A stretch of DNA of 64,000 bases, from positions 1 to 64,000 of the forward strand of contig CAJXKJ010000008.1 of the NCBI GenBank assembly GCA_913055605.1, given 5' to 3'. Each line of letters opens with the position of its first letter. The first letter of the stretch is position 1. Below the pieces are notes generated by a model. The model saw only the letters and a list, made by a program, of their open reading frames with translations, was not told where the DNA came from and made no database searches. This document shows, one piece after another, positions 24,202 through 33,102 of this stretch. Source of the stretch: an uncultured Euryhalocaulis sp. (GTDB lineage: Bacteria; Pseudomonadota; Alphaproteobacteria; Caulobacterales; Maricaulaceae). Both the position numbers and the translations under genes were made by a program.

Positions 24202-26403
24202 CTATTGATTGGCGGGGTGGTCGGCCCGGCGCGGCAGGATCACGTCGTGGATATAGGTCGCCACGTCGTGAAACTGCCCCGCGTCATAGGCGCCGCGGAA
24301 GGCCGGCATCTCCGTGCCCGCCACGCCGTTGCTGGCGATGGTCATGATCGACTGGATGTCGATATCGGCCGGGATGATCCCGCTGATGTCGTGGCCGCCG
24401 CCGGAGCCGTCCTCGCCATGGCAGGTGGCGCAGACGGTGCGGTAGATCGACTCGCCGCTGTCCAGATCGGCGACGCGGTCGGTCGGCACGGCCGGGGGCT
24501 GGCCGAACGGGCCGAAGGGCGACCCGCCGCCGCGCTGGGCGTCCTCCGGCGTGAACTGCTCCATGTCGCCGCCCAGCGCAAACAGGAACAGGCCGTCGCC
24601 CAGCTCGCCGCCGAAGGTCGACCCGGCCGACAGAATGGCCACATATTGCTCGCCCTCGTGCTCGAACGTCGCGGCGGTGGCGTCGACGCCGGCGTCGGTC
24701 TGCCAGGACCAGAGGCGCTGGCCGGTTTCCGAATCCATCGCCGACATCACGCCGTTGGACCGGCCGAGGAAGATCAGGCCGCCGGCGGTGGTGATGGAGC
24801 CGCTGCAGCCTCCGTCCATCACGCGCCGCCAGCGGGCGCTGTGGTCGGTCAGGTCCATCGCCACCAGCAGGGTGCGGCGGACATTGGGCAGGCCGGCGAC
24901 GCGCGCCCCGCCGCCCTGCAGATAGGCCTGGCGCGGGGGCGGGCCGACCTTTGCGTCCGGGTCGCCGCCGAAGGAGGCGCCGGCCCCCTCGGTCACGCAC
25001 AGATACATCAGATGGGAGTCCGGGTCGTAGGAGCTGGGCTGCCAGTTCACCAGGACGGTCTTGTGCACGCCCGGGGTTTCGCCGTCGAACGGCGTGAAGG
25101 TGTGGCCCCAGTGCGGCAGGATTCCGACATAGTCCTCCCCCACCGCATCCAGCGTGTGCGGGGCGAGCGGGTCGCCCTGCGGGATCGGCTGGGTGGCGGC
25201 GGTTTTCGAGATTTCGTTCTGCGGCACCGGCATGTCGACGATCGGCGTCAGCGGCGAGCCGTCGGTGCGGTCGAGGATGAAGAGGTATCCGCTCTTCGAC
25301 GCCTCGGCCAAGCCGTGGCGAAGCTCGCCGTCGATCATGGCGTCGAACAGGATGACCGGGTTGGACGAGTCGAAATCCCAGATGTCGTGCCGCACCTGCT
25401 GGAAATGCCATTTGTATTCGCCGGTGTGCACGTCCAGCGCGACGATGGAGACGGTGAACAGATTGTCCCCCGCGCGGATCGCGCCGTTCATGTCCGGTCC
25501 GGCGTTGCCGGTTGAGAAATAGATCATGCCGAGATCGGGATCGATCGCCGGGGTCTGCCAGACCGGCGCGCCGCCATATTTCCAGGCGTCGTTGTCCTGC
25601 GGCCAGGTGTCGTGGCCGAACTCGCCCGGACCCGGAATGGTGTAGAAGCGCCAGACCAGCTCCCCGGTCTCCGCGTCGAAGGCGTCGACCTTGCCGCGCG
25701 CGCCGAAATCGCCGCCGGTATAGCCGACGATGACCATGCCGTCGTAATAGCGCGGCGCGCCGGTGATGCCGTAGCTCTCGTTATAATCGCCGCCGACAAT
25801 GTCCCACAGGACCGCGCCGGTCTGCTGGTCCAGCGCGAGGACGCGGCCGTCGACCTGGCCGACATAGAGCCGGCCCTCGCCCATGCCGAGGCCGCGCGAC
25901 AGCCAGCCGCAGCAGAGCGCCGTCTGGTCGAAATCGATTCCGGAATCGTGCTCCCAGAGGATCTCGCCGGTCTCCACGGACACGGCGAAGACGTCGTCCT
26001 CCCCGGTGACGACATAGATCACGCCGTCGACGACCAGCGGCTCGGCCTGGCCGGAGAAGCCGGGCCGCATCGCGGAGCCGTTCAGCGAGGTGCGCCAGAC
26101 CGCGCCAAGCTCCCCGATATTGTTGCGATTGATCCGGTCCAGCGTCGAATAGCGCTGGTTGAACAGGCTGCCGCCGTTTGTCGTCCAGTCCGCCGAGGCC
26201 GGCTGGACCAGCGGATGATCGGACGGCGCGGCAGCGGGGCGTGCTTCAGCCGCGGCTTGCGGGGCCGGCGTCTCTGCCTTTGGCGCCTCGGCCATGTCTG
26301 CCGCCGCGGCGGTTTCGGCCTGAGCCTCTTCTGCTGGGTTTTGGTCGCCGCAGGCGGCGAGCGCCAGCAGCGCGGCGCACGCCGCCGCATAATGAATTCG
26401 CAT
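24202..26403 (-). CDS. PQQ quinohemoprotein alcohol dehydrogenase, lanthanide-type, lipoprotein (copy A)
   Basis: A 733-residue periplasmic alcohol dehydrogenase. Lipobox LAAC puts the lipid Cys at residue 18; an Ala/Pro linker follows to ~70. The eight-bladed PQQ propeller holds the vicinal Cys pair C164-C165 (LCCGWLSRG) and the catalytic Asp in W342-D343-F344-D345; the second Asp (D345) is the extra lanthanide ligand of XoxF/PedH-type enzymes. The Glu metal ligand position reads GGDFGARG, with Asp instead of the usual Glu. A C-terminal cytochrome c domain has CATCH at 658-662. The ATG at 26403 follows GGGGGAGGA. It is the last gene of the PQQ array, with copy B upstream as its nearest paralogue. 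Confidence 0.88.
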   Translation of the reverse strand: MRIHYAAACAALLALAACGDQNPAEEAQAETAAAADMAEAPKAETPAPQAAAEARPAAAPSDHPLVQPASADWTTNGGSLFNQRYSTLDRINRNNIGELGAVWRTSLNGSAMRPGFSGQAEPLVVDGVIYVVTGEDDVFAVSVETGEILWEHDSGIDFDQTALCCGWLSRGLGMGEGRLYVGQVDGRVLALDQQTGAVLWDIVGGDYNESYGITGAPRYYDGMVIVGYTGGDFGARGKVDAFDAETGELVWRFYTIPGPGEFGHDTWPQDNDAWKYGGAPVWQTPAIDPDLGMIYFSTGNAGPDMNGAIRAGDNLFTVSIVALDVHTGEYKWHFQQVRHDIWDFDSSNPVILFDAMIDGELRHGLAEASKSGYLFILDRTDGSPLTPIVDMPVPQNEISKTAATQPIPQGDPLAPHTLDAVGEDYVGILPHWGHTFTPFDGETPGVHKTVLVNWQPSSYDPDSHLMYLCVTEGAGASFGGDPDAKVGPPPRQAYLQGGGARVAGLPNVRRTLLVAMDLTDHSARWRRVMDGGCSGSITTAGGLIFLGRSNGVMSAMDSETGQRLWSWQTDAGVDATAATFEHEGEQYVAILSAGSTFGGELGDGLFLFALGGDMEQFTPEDAQRGGGSPFGPFGQPPAVPTDRVADLDSGESIYRTVCATCHGEDGSGGGHDISGIIPADIDIQSIMTIASNGVAGTEMPAFRGAYDAGQFHDVATYIHDVILPRRADHPANQ

Positions 26404-26532
26404 CGATTGTCCTCCCCCGTCCGGGCCAGCTCTTGCAACGGCGGGCCGCGTCCTTTGCCGATAGTGCGCCCGGCACGGCGACGGGATCAATGGCAAGGAT
26501 CAATAGGGGGCGCCGCAGGGACAGCCCAATGC

Positions 26533-26561
26533 AAAACGGGCGGCCCGGCGGGCCGCCCGTT
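26533..26561 (-). terminator. Intrinsic terminator between PQQ genes B and A
   Basis: A perfect 12-bp stem, AACGGGCGGCCC with GGGCCGCCCGTT and a 3-base loop, runs into TTTTGC on the minus strand. It lies 24 bases after the stop of copy B, so copy A (start 26403) probably has a separate promoter or depends on read-through. Confidence 0.75.
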
Positions 26562-26584
26562 CTGTCTGCGTGTTGTGTGGGAGC

Positions 26585-28843
26585 CTATTCGCCCGGAAGC
26601 GGCGGGCGGCCCTCCAGCAGCGAGTCGTGGATATAGGTCGCCACGTCGTGCAGCTGCTCCGCGTTATAGACTCCGCGGAAGCTGGGCATTTCGGTGCCCG
26701 GCCGGCCGGCGTCGGCGGTGTACATGATCGACTCGATGGTCAGGCCGCTGGGCAGCGGGGCGCCGATATCGTGCCCGCCCTCCCCGTTCTCGCCATGGCA
26801 GGCCTGGCAGACCGTGCGGTAGATCATCGCCCCGTTTTCCAGATCCGCGACGCGGTCGGTCTGCACCGCCGGGGGCGGGGCGAAGACGGCCGGGCCGCTG
26901 GGCGGGCCGGGACGCGCCGCGTCCTCCGGGAACTCCTCCATGTCGCCGCCGAGGGCGAACAGGAACAGGCCGTCATTGGTGCGGCCGCCGAACAGCGCGC
27001 CGCCGGCCAGCACGGTCACGTATTGCGTGCCGTTATGCATGAAGGTGGTGGCGGTGGTGTCCACCCCGCCATCGGTCCGCCATTGCCACAGGCGCTGGCC
27101 CGTGTCGGCGTCCATCGCCGTCAGCCGTCCGTCGCTGCGCCCGACAAAGATCAGGCCGCCACCGGTGGTGATGGAGCCGCGGCAGCCGCCCTCCATCTCC
27201 CGCCGCCAGCGTGCGCTGTGGTCGGTCAAATCCATGGCCGCCAGCAGCGTGCGGCGGCCGCCGCCGACGCCCGGCTGGCCGCGGAAACCGCCGCCCATAT
27301 ATTGCTGGCCCGGCGGCGGGCCGACCATCGCGTCCGGGTCGCCGCCGAAGGCGCCCCCGACGCTGTCGCCGGCGCAGATATACATCAGGCCCGTCTCCGG
27401 ACTGTAGGAGCTGGGCGGCCAGTTCACCGCCGAGGACGGGCGGTAATTGCCCGGCTGGTCGCCGGTGAAGGGCGTGAAGGTGCGGCCCCAGTTCGGCAGC
27501 AGGCCGACATACTCCTCGGACACCGCGTCGACGATATGGGGCACGACATAGTCGCCCTGGGGAATCGGCTGGGTGGCGGCGGTGGCCTGTTCCGGCGCCT
27601 GCGGCACGGGCGTGTCGATGATGGGGGTCAGCGGCTCCCCGGTCACGCGGTCCAGGATGTAGAGATATCCCCCCTTGTTCGCCTGGGCGATGCCGTGGCG
27701 GAGCACGCCGTCCACCTCCGCATCGAACAGGATGGTCGGGTTGGGGGCGTCATAGTCCCAGATGTCGTGGCGGATTTCCTGGAAGTGCCAGCGGTATTCG
27801 CCGGTGGCGATATCCAGCGCCATGATCGACACGCTGAAGAGGTTGTCGCCCGGACGGATCGCGCCGTTCAGGTCCGGCCCCGGATTGCCAGTGGAGAAAT
27901 AGATCAGGCCCAGTTCCGGATCGACGGACGGGGTCTGCCAGACCGGCGCGCCGCCATACATCCAGGCGTCGCTGTCCTGCGGCCAGGTGTCGTGGCCGAA
28001 CTCGCCCGGCCCCGGGACGGTGAAGAAGCGCCAGATCAGCTCGCCGGTCGCGGCGTCGAAGGCGTCGACCCGGCCGCGCACGCCGTATTCGCCGCCCGCG
28101 TAACCGGTGATGATCATGCCGTCGTAATAGAGCGGGGCGGAGGTGATGGAGTAGCCTTCGGCGGGGTCCGCCTCCTGCACCTCCCACAGCTTTTCGCCGG
28201 TCTCGATGTCCAGCGCGACGAGCTTTGCGTCGAGCTGGCCGACATAGACGCGGCCGTCGCCGATGCCGACGCCGCGCGACAGCCAGCCGCAGCAGATATT
28301 GGTGCCGTCGAAATCGATCCCGGCCTCATAGGTCCAGTTGATGGCGCCGGTCTCCACATCCACGGCGAAGACGTCGTTCGCGCCGGTGATGATGTAGATC
28401 ACGCCCTCATAGACGATGGGCTGGGCCTCGCCGGAGAAGCCCGGACCCGCGCCCGAGCTGTTCAGCGAGGTGCGCCAGACCGCGCCCAGCTCGCCGATAT
28501 TGTCCTTGTTGATCTGGTCCAGCGGCGAATAGCGCTGGTTGAACAGATTGCCGCCATTGGTGCGCCAGGAATCGGTCGGGTACTCCAGCAGCGCGGCGGG
28601 GCCGAACGGGTCGCCGTCGTCCACCACCTCCGTCCGCTGCACGGCGGCCTGGGTGATTTCCGCGCCATCCGCCTGTGCGGGAGCCGGGGCGGGGGCGGGT
28701 TCAGGCGCGGGCGCTTCGGCGACATCCGCCGGGGCTGCCGGTTCGGGCGCCTCGGCCGCGTCGTCGGACTCGCTGCAGGCCGCGGCGGTCAGGGCGCACA
28801 GCGCCGCGGCGCCGAGCATGATGGAGTGTTTCAGCGAGCGCAT
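26585..28843 (-). CDS. PQQ quinohemoprotein alcohol dehydrogenase, lanthanide-type, lipoprotein (copy B)
   Basis: A 752-residue paralogue of copy A. The signal ends in TAAAC, a lipobox, followed by a long Ala/Pro/Glu tether to about residue 90. C184-C185 (ICCGWLSRG) form the adjacent disulfide. Catalytic motif W362-D363-Y364-D365 again carries the second Asp expected of lanthanide enzymes, and here the metal Glu is normal (GGEYGVRG). Lys in ANKGGYLYILD contacts PQQ. Cytochrome c heme motif CQACH at 679-683. Electrons would pass from PQQ to heme c and on to the respiratory chain. Sits downstream of the MDR dehydrogenase gene by 64 bases. ATG at 28843 follows GGAAGAG. Confidence 0.88.
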   Translation of the reverse strand: MRSLKHSIMLGAAALCALTAAACSESDDAAEAPEPAAPADVAEAPAPEPAPAPAPAQADGAEITQAAVQRTEVVDDGDPFGPAALLEYPTDSWRTNGGNLFNQRYSPLDQINKDNIGELGAVWRTSLNSSGAGPGFSGEAQPIVYEGVIYIITGANDVFAVDVETGAINWTYEAGIDFDGTNICCGWLSRGVGIGDGRVYVGQLDAKLVALDIETGEKLWEVQEADPAEGYSITSAPLYYDGMIITGYAGGEYGVRGRVDAFDAATGELIWRFFTVPGPGEFGHDTWPQDSDAWMYGGAPVWQTPSVDPELGLIYFSTGNPGPDLNGAIRPGDNLFSVSIMALDIATGEYRWHFQEIRHDIWDYDAPNPTILFDAEVDGVLRHGIAQANKGGYLYILDRVTGEPLTPIIDTPVPQAPEQATAATQPIPQGDYVVPHIVDAVSEEYVGLLPNWGRTFTPFTGDQPGNYRPSSAVNWPPSSYSPETGLMYICAGDSVGGAFGGDPDAMVGPPPGQQYMGGGFRGQPGVGGGRRTLLAAMDLTDHSARWRREMEGGCRGSITTGGGLIFVGRSDGRLTAMDADTGQRLWQWRTDGGVDTTATTFMHNGTQYVTVLAGGALFGGRTNDGLFLFALGGDMEEFPEDAARPGPPSGPAVFAPPPAVQTDRVADLENGAMIYRTVCQACHGENGEGGHDIGAPLPSGLTIESIMYTADAGRPGTEMPSFRGVYNAEQLHDVATYIHDSLLEGRPPLPGE

Positions 28844-28907
28844 CGTCTCTTCCCTATATTCCTGCCGGCGGAGCAACGGCCCGCCGTTTGCCTGTGTCTT
28901 ACGGCGG

Positions 28908-29918
28908 TCAGATGGCGATCGCCACCTTGCCGAAATGCTTGCCCGAAAACTCGTACTCATAGGCCTCGCGCGCCTGGTCGAAGGGGAACACCTTGTCCAC
29001 GACCGGGCGCATTCCGTTCACCGTCATCGCCTGCGCCAGCCCCTCCAGATCGACGCGCGGGCCGACGAACAGGCCGTGCAGCGTGGCGCCCTTGAACATC
29101 AGCGGGTGGGGGAACAGCCCCTCGCCCGGCGCGCCGATCACCCCGATCAGCAGGATCTGCCCGCGATAGGCGACGCACTGATACGACTTGACGAGCGTGG
29201 CGGGGCCGACGGCCTCCACCACGATATCGACGCCGCGCCCGGCGGTCAGGCGCATGACCTCGTCCTGCCATTCGGGCGTCTTGGCGTAATTGATCGTGGC
29301 GTCCGCGCCCAGCTTGCGCGCGCGGTCCAGCTTGTCGTCGCTGGACGAGGTGATGATGACCTTGGCCCCGGCCATCTTCGCGATCTGCAGGCCATAGATG
29401 GAGACCCCGCCGGTGCCGAGGCAGAGCACGGTCTGGCCCGGCTTGATCCCGGCGCGGATGACCAGGCCTTGCCAGGCGGTGGAGCCGGCGCAGGTCAGCG
29501 TCGCGGCTTCCTCGAACGACAGATCGGGCGGCGCGGCGGCGAGGCCGGCCTCCGGAAAGACGCGGTATTCGGCGAGCGCCCCGTCAAAAGGCGAGCCCAG
29601 CGCGGCGGGCTTGGCGGGCGGCGGCCCCTCGCTCCAGTTCGCGAAGAAAGCGGTGATGACGCGGTCGCCCGGCTTGAAGCGGGAGACGCCCTCGCCCACG
29701 GCCTCCACCTCCCCCGCGCCGTCGCTGAGCGGGATGGTGTCGCGCGGGACCGAGCCGCCGATATATTTGCCCGCGACGATGGCCTGGTCGCGATAGTTCA
29801 GCGCCGCGGCGCGCATGCGCACCAGGACCTCGCCCGGACCGGCCGAGGGACGCTCCATCTCCACCTGGGTCAGCCCGTCCAGGCTGTCGGCGCCTTTTTC
29901 AACGACATAGGCTCGCAT
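28908..29918 (-). CDS. MDR-family NAD(P)-dependent dehydrogenase (zinc-free type)
   Basis: A 336-residue medium-chain dehydrogenase/reductase. The GroES-like part has ALNYRDQAIVAGKY and PLSDGAGEVEAVGEG; the Rossmann part has CLGTGGVSIYGLQIAKMAGA and ends FGKVAIAI. The Cys and His zinc ligands of classical alcohol dehydrogenases are missing, which places it in the MDR7/quinone-oxidoreductase-like group. No signal peptide, so cytoplasmic. It follows the GFA gene by 14 bases and is in the same operon as the NTF2-like lipoprotein. It may reduce or oxidise an aromatic carbonyl or alkene intermediate; the substrate is not readable. Confidence 0.83.
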   Translation of the reverse strand: MRAYVVEKGADSLDGLTQVEMERPSAGPGEVLVRMRAAALNYRDQAIVAGKYIGGSVPRDTIPLSDGAGEVEAVGEGVSRFKPGDRVITAFFANWSEGPPPAKPAALGSPFDGALAEYRVFPEAGLAAAPPDLSFEEAATLTCAGSTAWQGLVIRAGIKPGQTVLCLGTGGVSIYGLQIAKMAGAKVIITSSSDDKLDRARKLGADATINYAKTPEWQDEVMRLTAGRGVDIVVEAVGPATLVKSYQCVAYRGQILLIGVIGAPGEGLFPHPLMFKGATLHGLFVGPRVDLEGLAQAMTVNGMRPVVDKVFPFDQAREAYEYEFSGKHFGKVAIAI

Positions 29919-29932
29919 GGGGCGTCTCCCTC

Positions 29933-30298
29933 TCAGTCCAGATATGTCCAGCTGTCCGCGCCGTCGAAATGACGGATGCGGACGCCGGCGTAGTCGGCCG
30001 GATCGGCCATGGCGAAATTCACCGCCATGCGCGGATGCTCTTCCGGATTCAGGCTTTCCCAGTGCGTCGTGCATCCGCACGTCGCGCAGGAGACGAAGGC
30101 CAGCATCCGGTCGCCGTGGCTGTAGCGGATCGCCGCGTCCGGCGCGGCGTCGATCGAAATCTCCTGCACGTCCGCATAGGCCCACAGCCCGCCGGCGCGG
30201 CGGCAATAGGAGCAATTGCACTGGTTCAGCCAGTCCGGCCGGCGCGGATAGGTCCAGCGCACCGCGCCGCAATGACAGGCGCCGCTGATCGCGCTCAT
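29933..30298 (-). CDS. GFA-family protein (glutathione-dependent formaldehyde-activating type)
   Basis: A 121-residue cytoplasmic protein of the Gfa/CENP-V fold. The zinc Cys sets are plain: GACHCGAVRW, NQCNCSYCRRAG and FVSCATCGCTTHW. The family's founding member adds formaldehyde to glutathione, though that activity is debated and other members have other roles. Its ATG overlaps the stop of the triple-NTF2 lipoprotein gene by four bases (ATGA), so the two are translated together. If that lipoprotein releases formaldehyde, capture by glutathione here would make sense; this is inference. Confidence 0.82.
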   Translation of the reverse strand: MSAISGACHCGAVRWTYPRRPDWLNQCNCSYCRRAGGLWAYADVQEISIDAAPDAAIRYSHGDRMLAFVSCATCGCTTHWESLNPEEHPRMAVNFAMADPADYAGVRIRHFDGADSWTYLD

Positions 30299-32403
30299 CC
30301 CTGGTCCGGCGCCAGCGTCGCCGCGCCGGTCACCGGGTTCGGATAGTGATAGGGCGGCAGGAAGGCGCTCGGATACATCTCGAACGGCAAGGAAGGCGGC
30401 AGGTCGGGCGGGTTGGCGTCGGTAATGCCCGGCGGGGTGCGCCGGTCATTGTCCTTCCAGCCCGAGGCATAGGGCGCGAAATAGGTGTTGAAGACCTGGT
30501 CGCGCTGGATCCGCCATTCGCCGTCGATTTTGGTGAAGTCGTTTTCATAGACCCCGCCCATCCACTGCGAATAGGCGCCGAACTGGCCCATGATCGACAG
30601 GGCGCGGGAGCGGATTTTCGCCGTGTCGCCGTCCGGGGCCAGCGTGATGACCGGCTGGAACTGCATGTGGTTGTGCAGCAGGCCGTGCTGTTCGCCGCCC
30701 TGTTCGCCGTACAGGTCCAGATTGCGGCGCACCGCGTCCCGGCCGACATACTGGCCGCGCATCGCGATCTCGATAATGCCGTCCTCGGTGAAGATGCCGG
30801 CCAGCGAATCCCACTGATTGTGGGCAAGATAGAAGCCGTAGATCGAGTTCAGATTCTCCAGCGCCTCGATATCCTCCAGCGCGGTGATGCGCCGCTCCAG
30901 CGATTCCAGCTGGGCGGCGAGCGCGCCGGCGTCGCCAGCGATCAGGGCGGAGTCGGGCGCGGCGGTCTCTTCGCCGGCGCCGGTGACCGGGTTGCCGTAA
31001 TGGAAGGGCGGGGTGAAGGCCGCCGGATAGGATTCGTAATCAGTGCTGGGCGGGCTGTCCGGCGCGGGATCGCTTAGCGGCGCCTCCAGCGGCAGGCCGG
31101 TCTTGCCCCAGCCGTCCTCATAGGGCGTCGCCATGGTCTGGTAATAGGTCATCGCGGCGATCTTCCAGACCCCGCCCTCATTCACGAAGTCCGTCTCATA
31201 GACGCCGGTCTCCCAGCGCGCCCATTGCCCGTGGCGCGCGCGCTGGTTCCAGCCCTGGAAGCGGCCCTGCGCGGTCATCCCGTCCGGGGCGACATGCACG
31301 GTGGGCATGATGACCATGTGATCGTCCAGCACGCCCTCCTGCGGGCCTTCCGCGCCCTGGGCCTGCAGCCAGGCGAGGATGCTGTCCGCGCCGCGATAGA
31401 TTCCCGACCCGCCCCATTCCAGCGTGGCGCCGTCCGCGAACAGGGCGGCGGCGTCCGTCCACATATGCTTGTCGATATAATAGGAGAACACGCGCTGCAG
31501 GTTCTCCGCGGCGTTTTCCGCCTCGATCCGGCTTGTCTCCTGCGTCAGCACGGCGGCGCGGCGGGCGAGGTCGTCCAGCGGCTCTGCTTCCTCGGGCGCG
31601 ACGGGCGCGGCCGGGACCGGCGCGGCGAAGCCGGTCATGGCGGCCGTGGTCTCCCCGGCCGCGTTGCGGAAATGGAAGGGCGGCAGGTGCACGCCCGGCC
31701 AGGTCTCGTACTGCACCGTCGGCGGCGCGTCGGGCTGTAGCGTCGTGACGAAGCGGCCCATGGTCGGGTCCGGCGTTTCCAGCCAGCCGGTCTCGTAGGG
31801 CACCATGACGGAATCGTACCAGTGGACGCTGTCCAGCTTCCACACGCCGTCTTCCTTCACATAGGTGTTGGTGTAGGGCCCCTCGCCCCACATGGCGTTT
31901 TCGCCGTACTGGCCGGTCAGGATGATGGCGCGCCAGCGCCCCTGCGCCGACTGTCCGTCCGGGTCCAGCGTCACGACAGGCATGACCTGGAAATGCTCGT
32001 TCAGCGCGCCTTCGGGCAGGCTGTCCTGCCCGCCGCCCAGCGCGAACAGATATTCGCGCACGCGGTCGCGGCCCCGATAGACGCCGTCCAGCGCAATCTC
32101 GATGGAGCCGCCCTCCGCGAACAGGTCGGCCATGTCCGAATACAGGCCTTCGGACAGATAGAAGCCGTAGGAGTGCTGGAGCCGCTTGATGTCGTTGGAG
32201 TCCTCGACCAGCTGGCGGCGCGCCTCCAGCGTCTCGATCCGCTGTTGCAGGGCCGCGCGTTCGGCGGCGTCCTCGCTGTCCGCCGCGTCGGTTTCGCCCT
32301 GCACGCCGTCCTCCGCCGTCTGGGTGGTCTGAACATTGTCGCCGCAGGCCGCGAGCATCAGCCCCGCGCCCAGTGCGGCCGCCGCCGGCCCCGAAAATCT
32401 CAT
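30295..32403 (-). CDS. Lipoprotein with three tandem NTF2/SnoaL-like domains
   Basis: A 702-residue lipoprotein with lipobox LAAC near residue 20. Three similar units follow, at about 65-265, 280-490 and 500-700. Each has a helix (DIKRLQHSYGFYLSEG; ENLQRVFSYYIDKHMW; ALENLNSIYGFYLAHNQW), a DLFAEGG-like turn, YRGRD or YVGRD, an HxQxxPV strand (HFQVMPVVTL, HMVIMPTVHV, HMQFQPVITL), a WKLDSVHWYDS-like strand and an end motif LPPFHF, TPPFHY or LPPYHY. Single NTF2-like proteins of this kind include the lignin-dimer lyases LdpA and PcfL, which release formaldehyde. A three-domain, lipid-anchored version is unusual. Start ATG follows GGGGAGCGG. Coupled to the GFA gene. Confidence 0.78.
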   Translation of the reverse strand: MRFSGPAAAALGAGLMLAACGDNVQTTQTAEDGVQGETDAADSEDAAERAALQQRIETLEARRQLVEDSNDIKRLQHSYGFYLSEGLYSDMADLFAEGGSIEIALDGVYRGRDRVREYLFALGGGQDSLPEGALNEHFQVMPVVTLDPDGQSAQGRWRAIILTGQYGENAMWGEGPYTNTYVKEDGVWKLDSVHWYDSVMVPYETGWLETPDPTMGRFVTTLQPDAPPTVQYETWPGVHLPPFHFRNAAGETTAAMTGFAAPVPAAPVAPEEAEPLDDLARRAAVLTQETSRIEAENAAENLQRVFSYYIDKHMWTDAAALFADGATLEWGGSGIYRGADSILAWLQAQGAEGPQEGVLDDHMVIMPTVHVAPDGMTAQGRFQGWNQRARHGQWARWETGVYETDFVNEGGVWKIAAMTYYQTMATPYEDGWGKTGLPLEAPLSDPAPDSPPSTDYESYPAAFTPPFHYGNPVTGAGEETAAPDSALIAGDAGALAAQLESLERRITALEDIEALENLNSIYGFYLAHNQWDSLAGIFTEDGIIEIAMRGQYVGRDAVRRNLDLYGEQGGEQHGLLHNHMQFQPVITLAPDGDTAKIRSRALSIMGQFGAYSQWMGGVYENDFTKIDGEWRIQRDQVFNTYFAPYASGWKDNDRRTPPGITDANPPDLPPSLPFEMYPSAFLPPYHYPNPVTGAATLAPDQG

Positions 32404-32433
32404 CGTCCGCTCCCCAGGCTTATTGTTTTCCCG

Positions 32434-33102
32434 TCAGGGCAGCATCGTCCTGACGGTCTTCACCACGGCGTCCTTGCGCGTTTCCGGATCGATCTTTTCC
32501 GGCACCGCGAGCCCGCGCTGCACCGCCGGGCGCGCCTCGATCTGGTCGATCCAGCGCTTCAGGTGGTCCAGCCCGTCGATGGAGATGCCGCCCCAGCCAT
32601 GGCCGCGCGCCCAGCAGAAATTGGCGATGTCGGCGATGGAATAGGCGCCGGCCAGATATTCGTTGTCCGCCAGGCGGCTATCCAGAACCTCCAGAAGCCG
32701 GCGCGACTCTTTCTGGTAGCGCTCGATGGCGTAGGGAATCTTCTCCGGCGCGTAGCGATAGAAGACATTGGCCTGTCCCATCATCGGGCCGACCCCGCCC
32801 ATCTGGAACATCAGCCATTGCATGACGAGGCTCTCGCCCTTCTCGTCGGCGGGCATCAGCTGGCCGGTCTTCCTGGCCAGATAATGCATGATCGCGCCGG
32901 ACTCGAAGACGGCGAAGTCGCCGTTTCCGCGGTCGACGATGGCCGGGATGCGGCCGTTCGGATTGATCTTGAGGAACCAGTCTTCCTTCTGCTCCCGCTT
33001 GTCGAAGGAGATGGCGCGGACCGTGTAGTCCAGCCCCATCTCCTCCAGCGTCACGGACGCCTTGAAGCCGTTGGGCGTTCCGGCGGTGAACAGTTCGATC
33101 AT
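32434..33102 (-). CDS. Nu-class-like glutathione S-transferase
   Basis: A 222-residue cytoplasmic GST. The thioredoxin-like half begins [20 protein letters not shown], the TPNG motif typical of Nu-class/YghU-like enzymes, then [11 protein letters not shown] and the glutathione-binding [10 protein letters not shown]. The C-terminal helical half has [17 protein letters not shown], also Nu/Ure2p-like, and the capping [11 protein letters not shown]. In Novosphingobium a Nu-class GST completes beta-aryl-ether lignin cleavage by removing glutathione, which fits this locus. The ATG overlaps the stop of PQQ copy C by four bases, showing coupled translation with a periplasmic dehydrogenase. Confidence 0.85.
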   Translation of the reverse strand: MIELFTAGTPNGFKASVTLEEMGLDYTVRAISFDKREQKEDWFLKINPNGRIPAIVDRGNGDFAVFESGAIMHYLARKTGQLMPADEKGESLVMQWLMFQMGGVGPMMGQANVFYRYAPEKIPYAIERYQKESRRLLEVLDSRLADNEYLAGAYSIADIANFCWARGHGWGGISIDGLDHLKRWIDQIEARPAVQRGLAVPEKIDPETRKDAVVKTVRTMLP

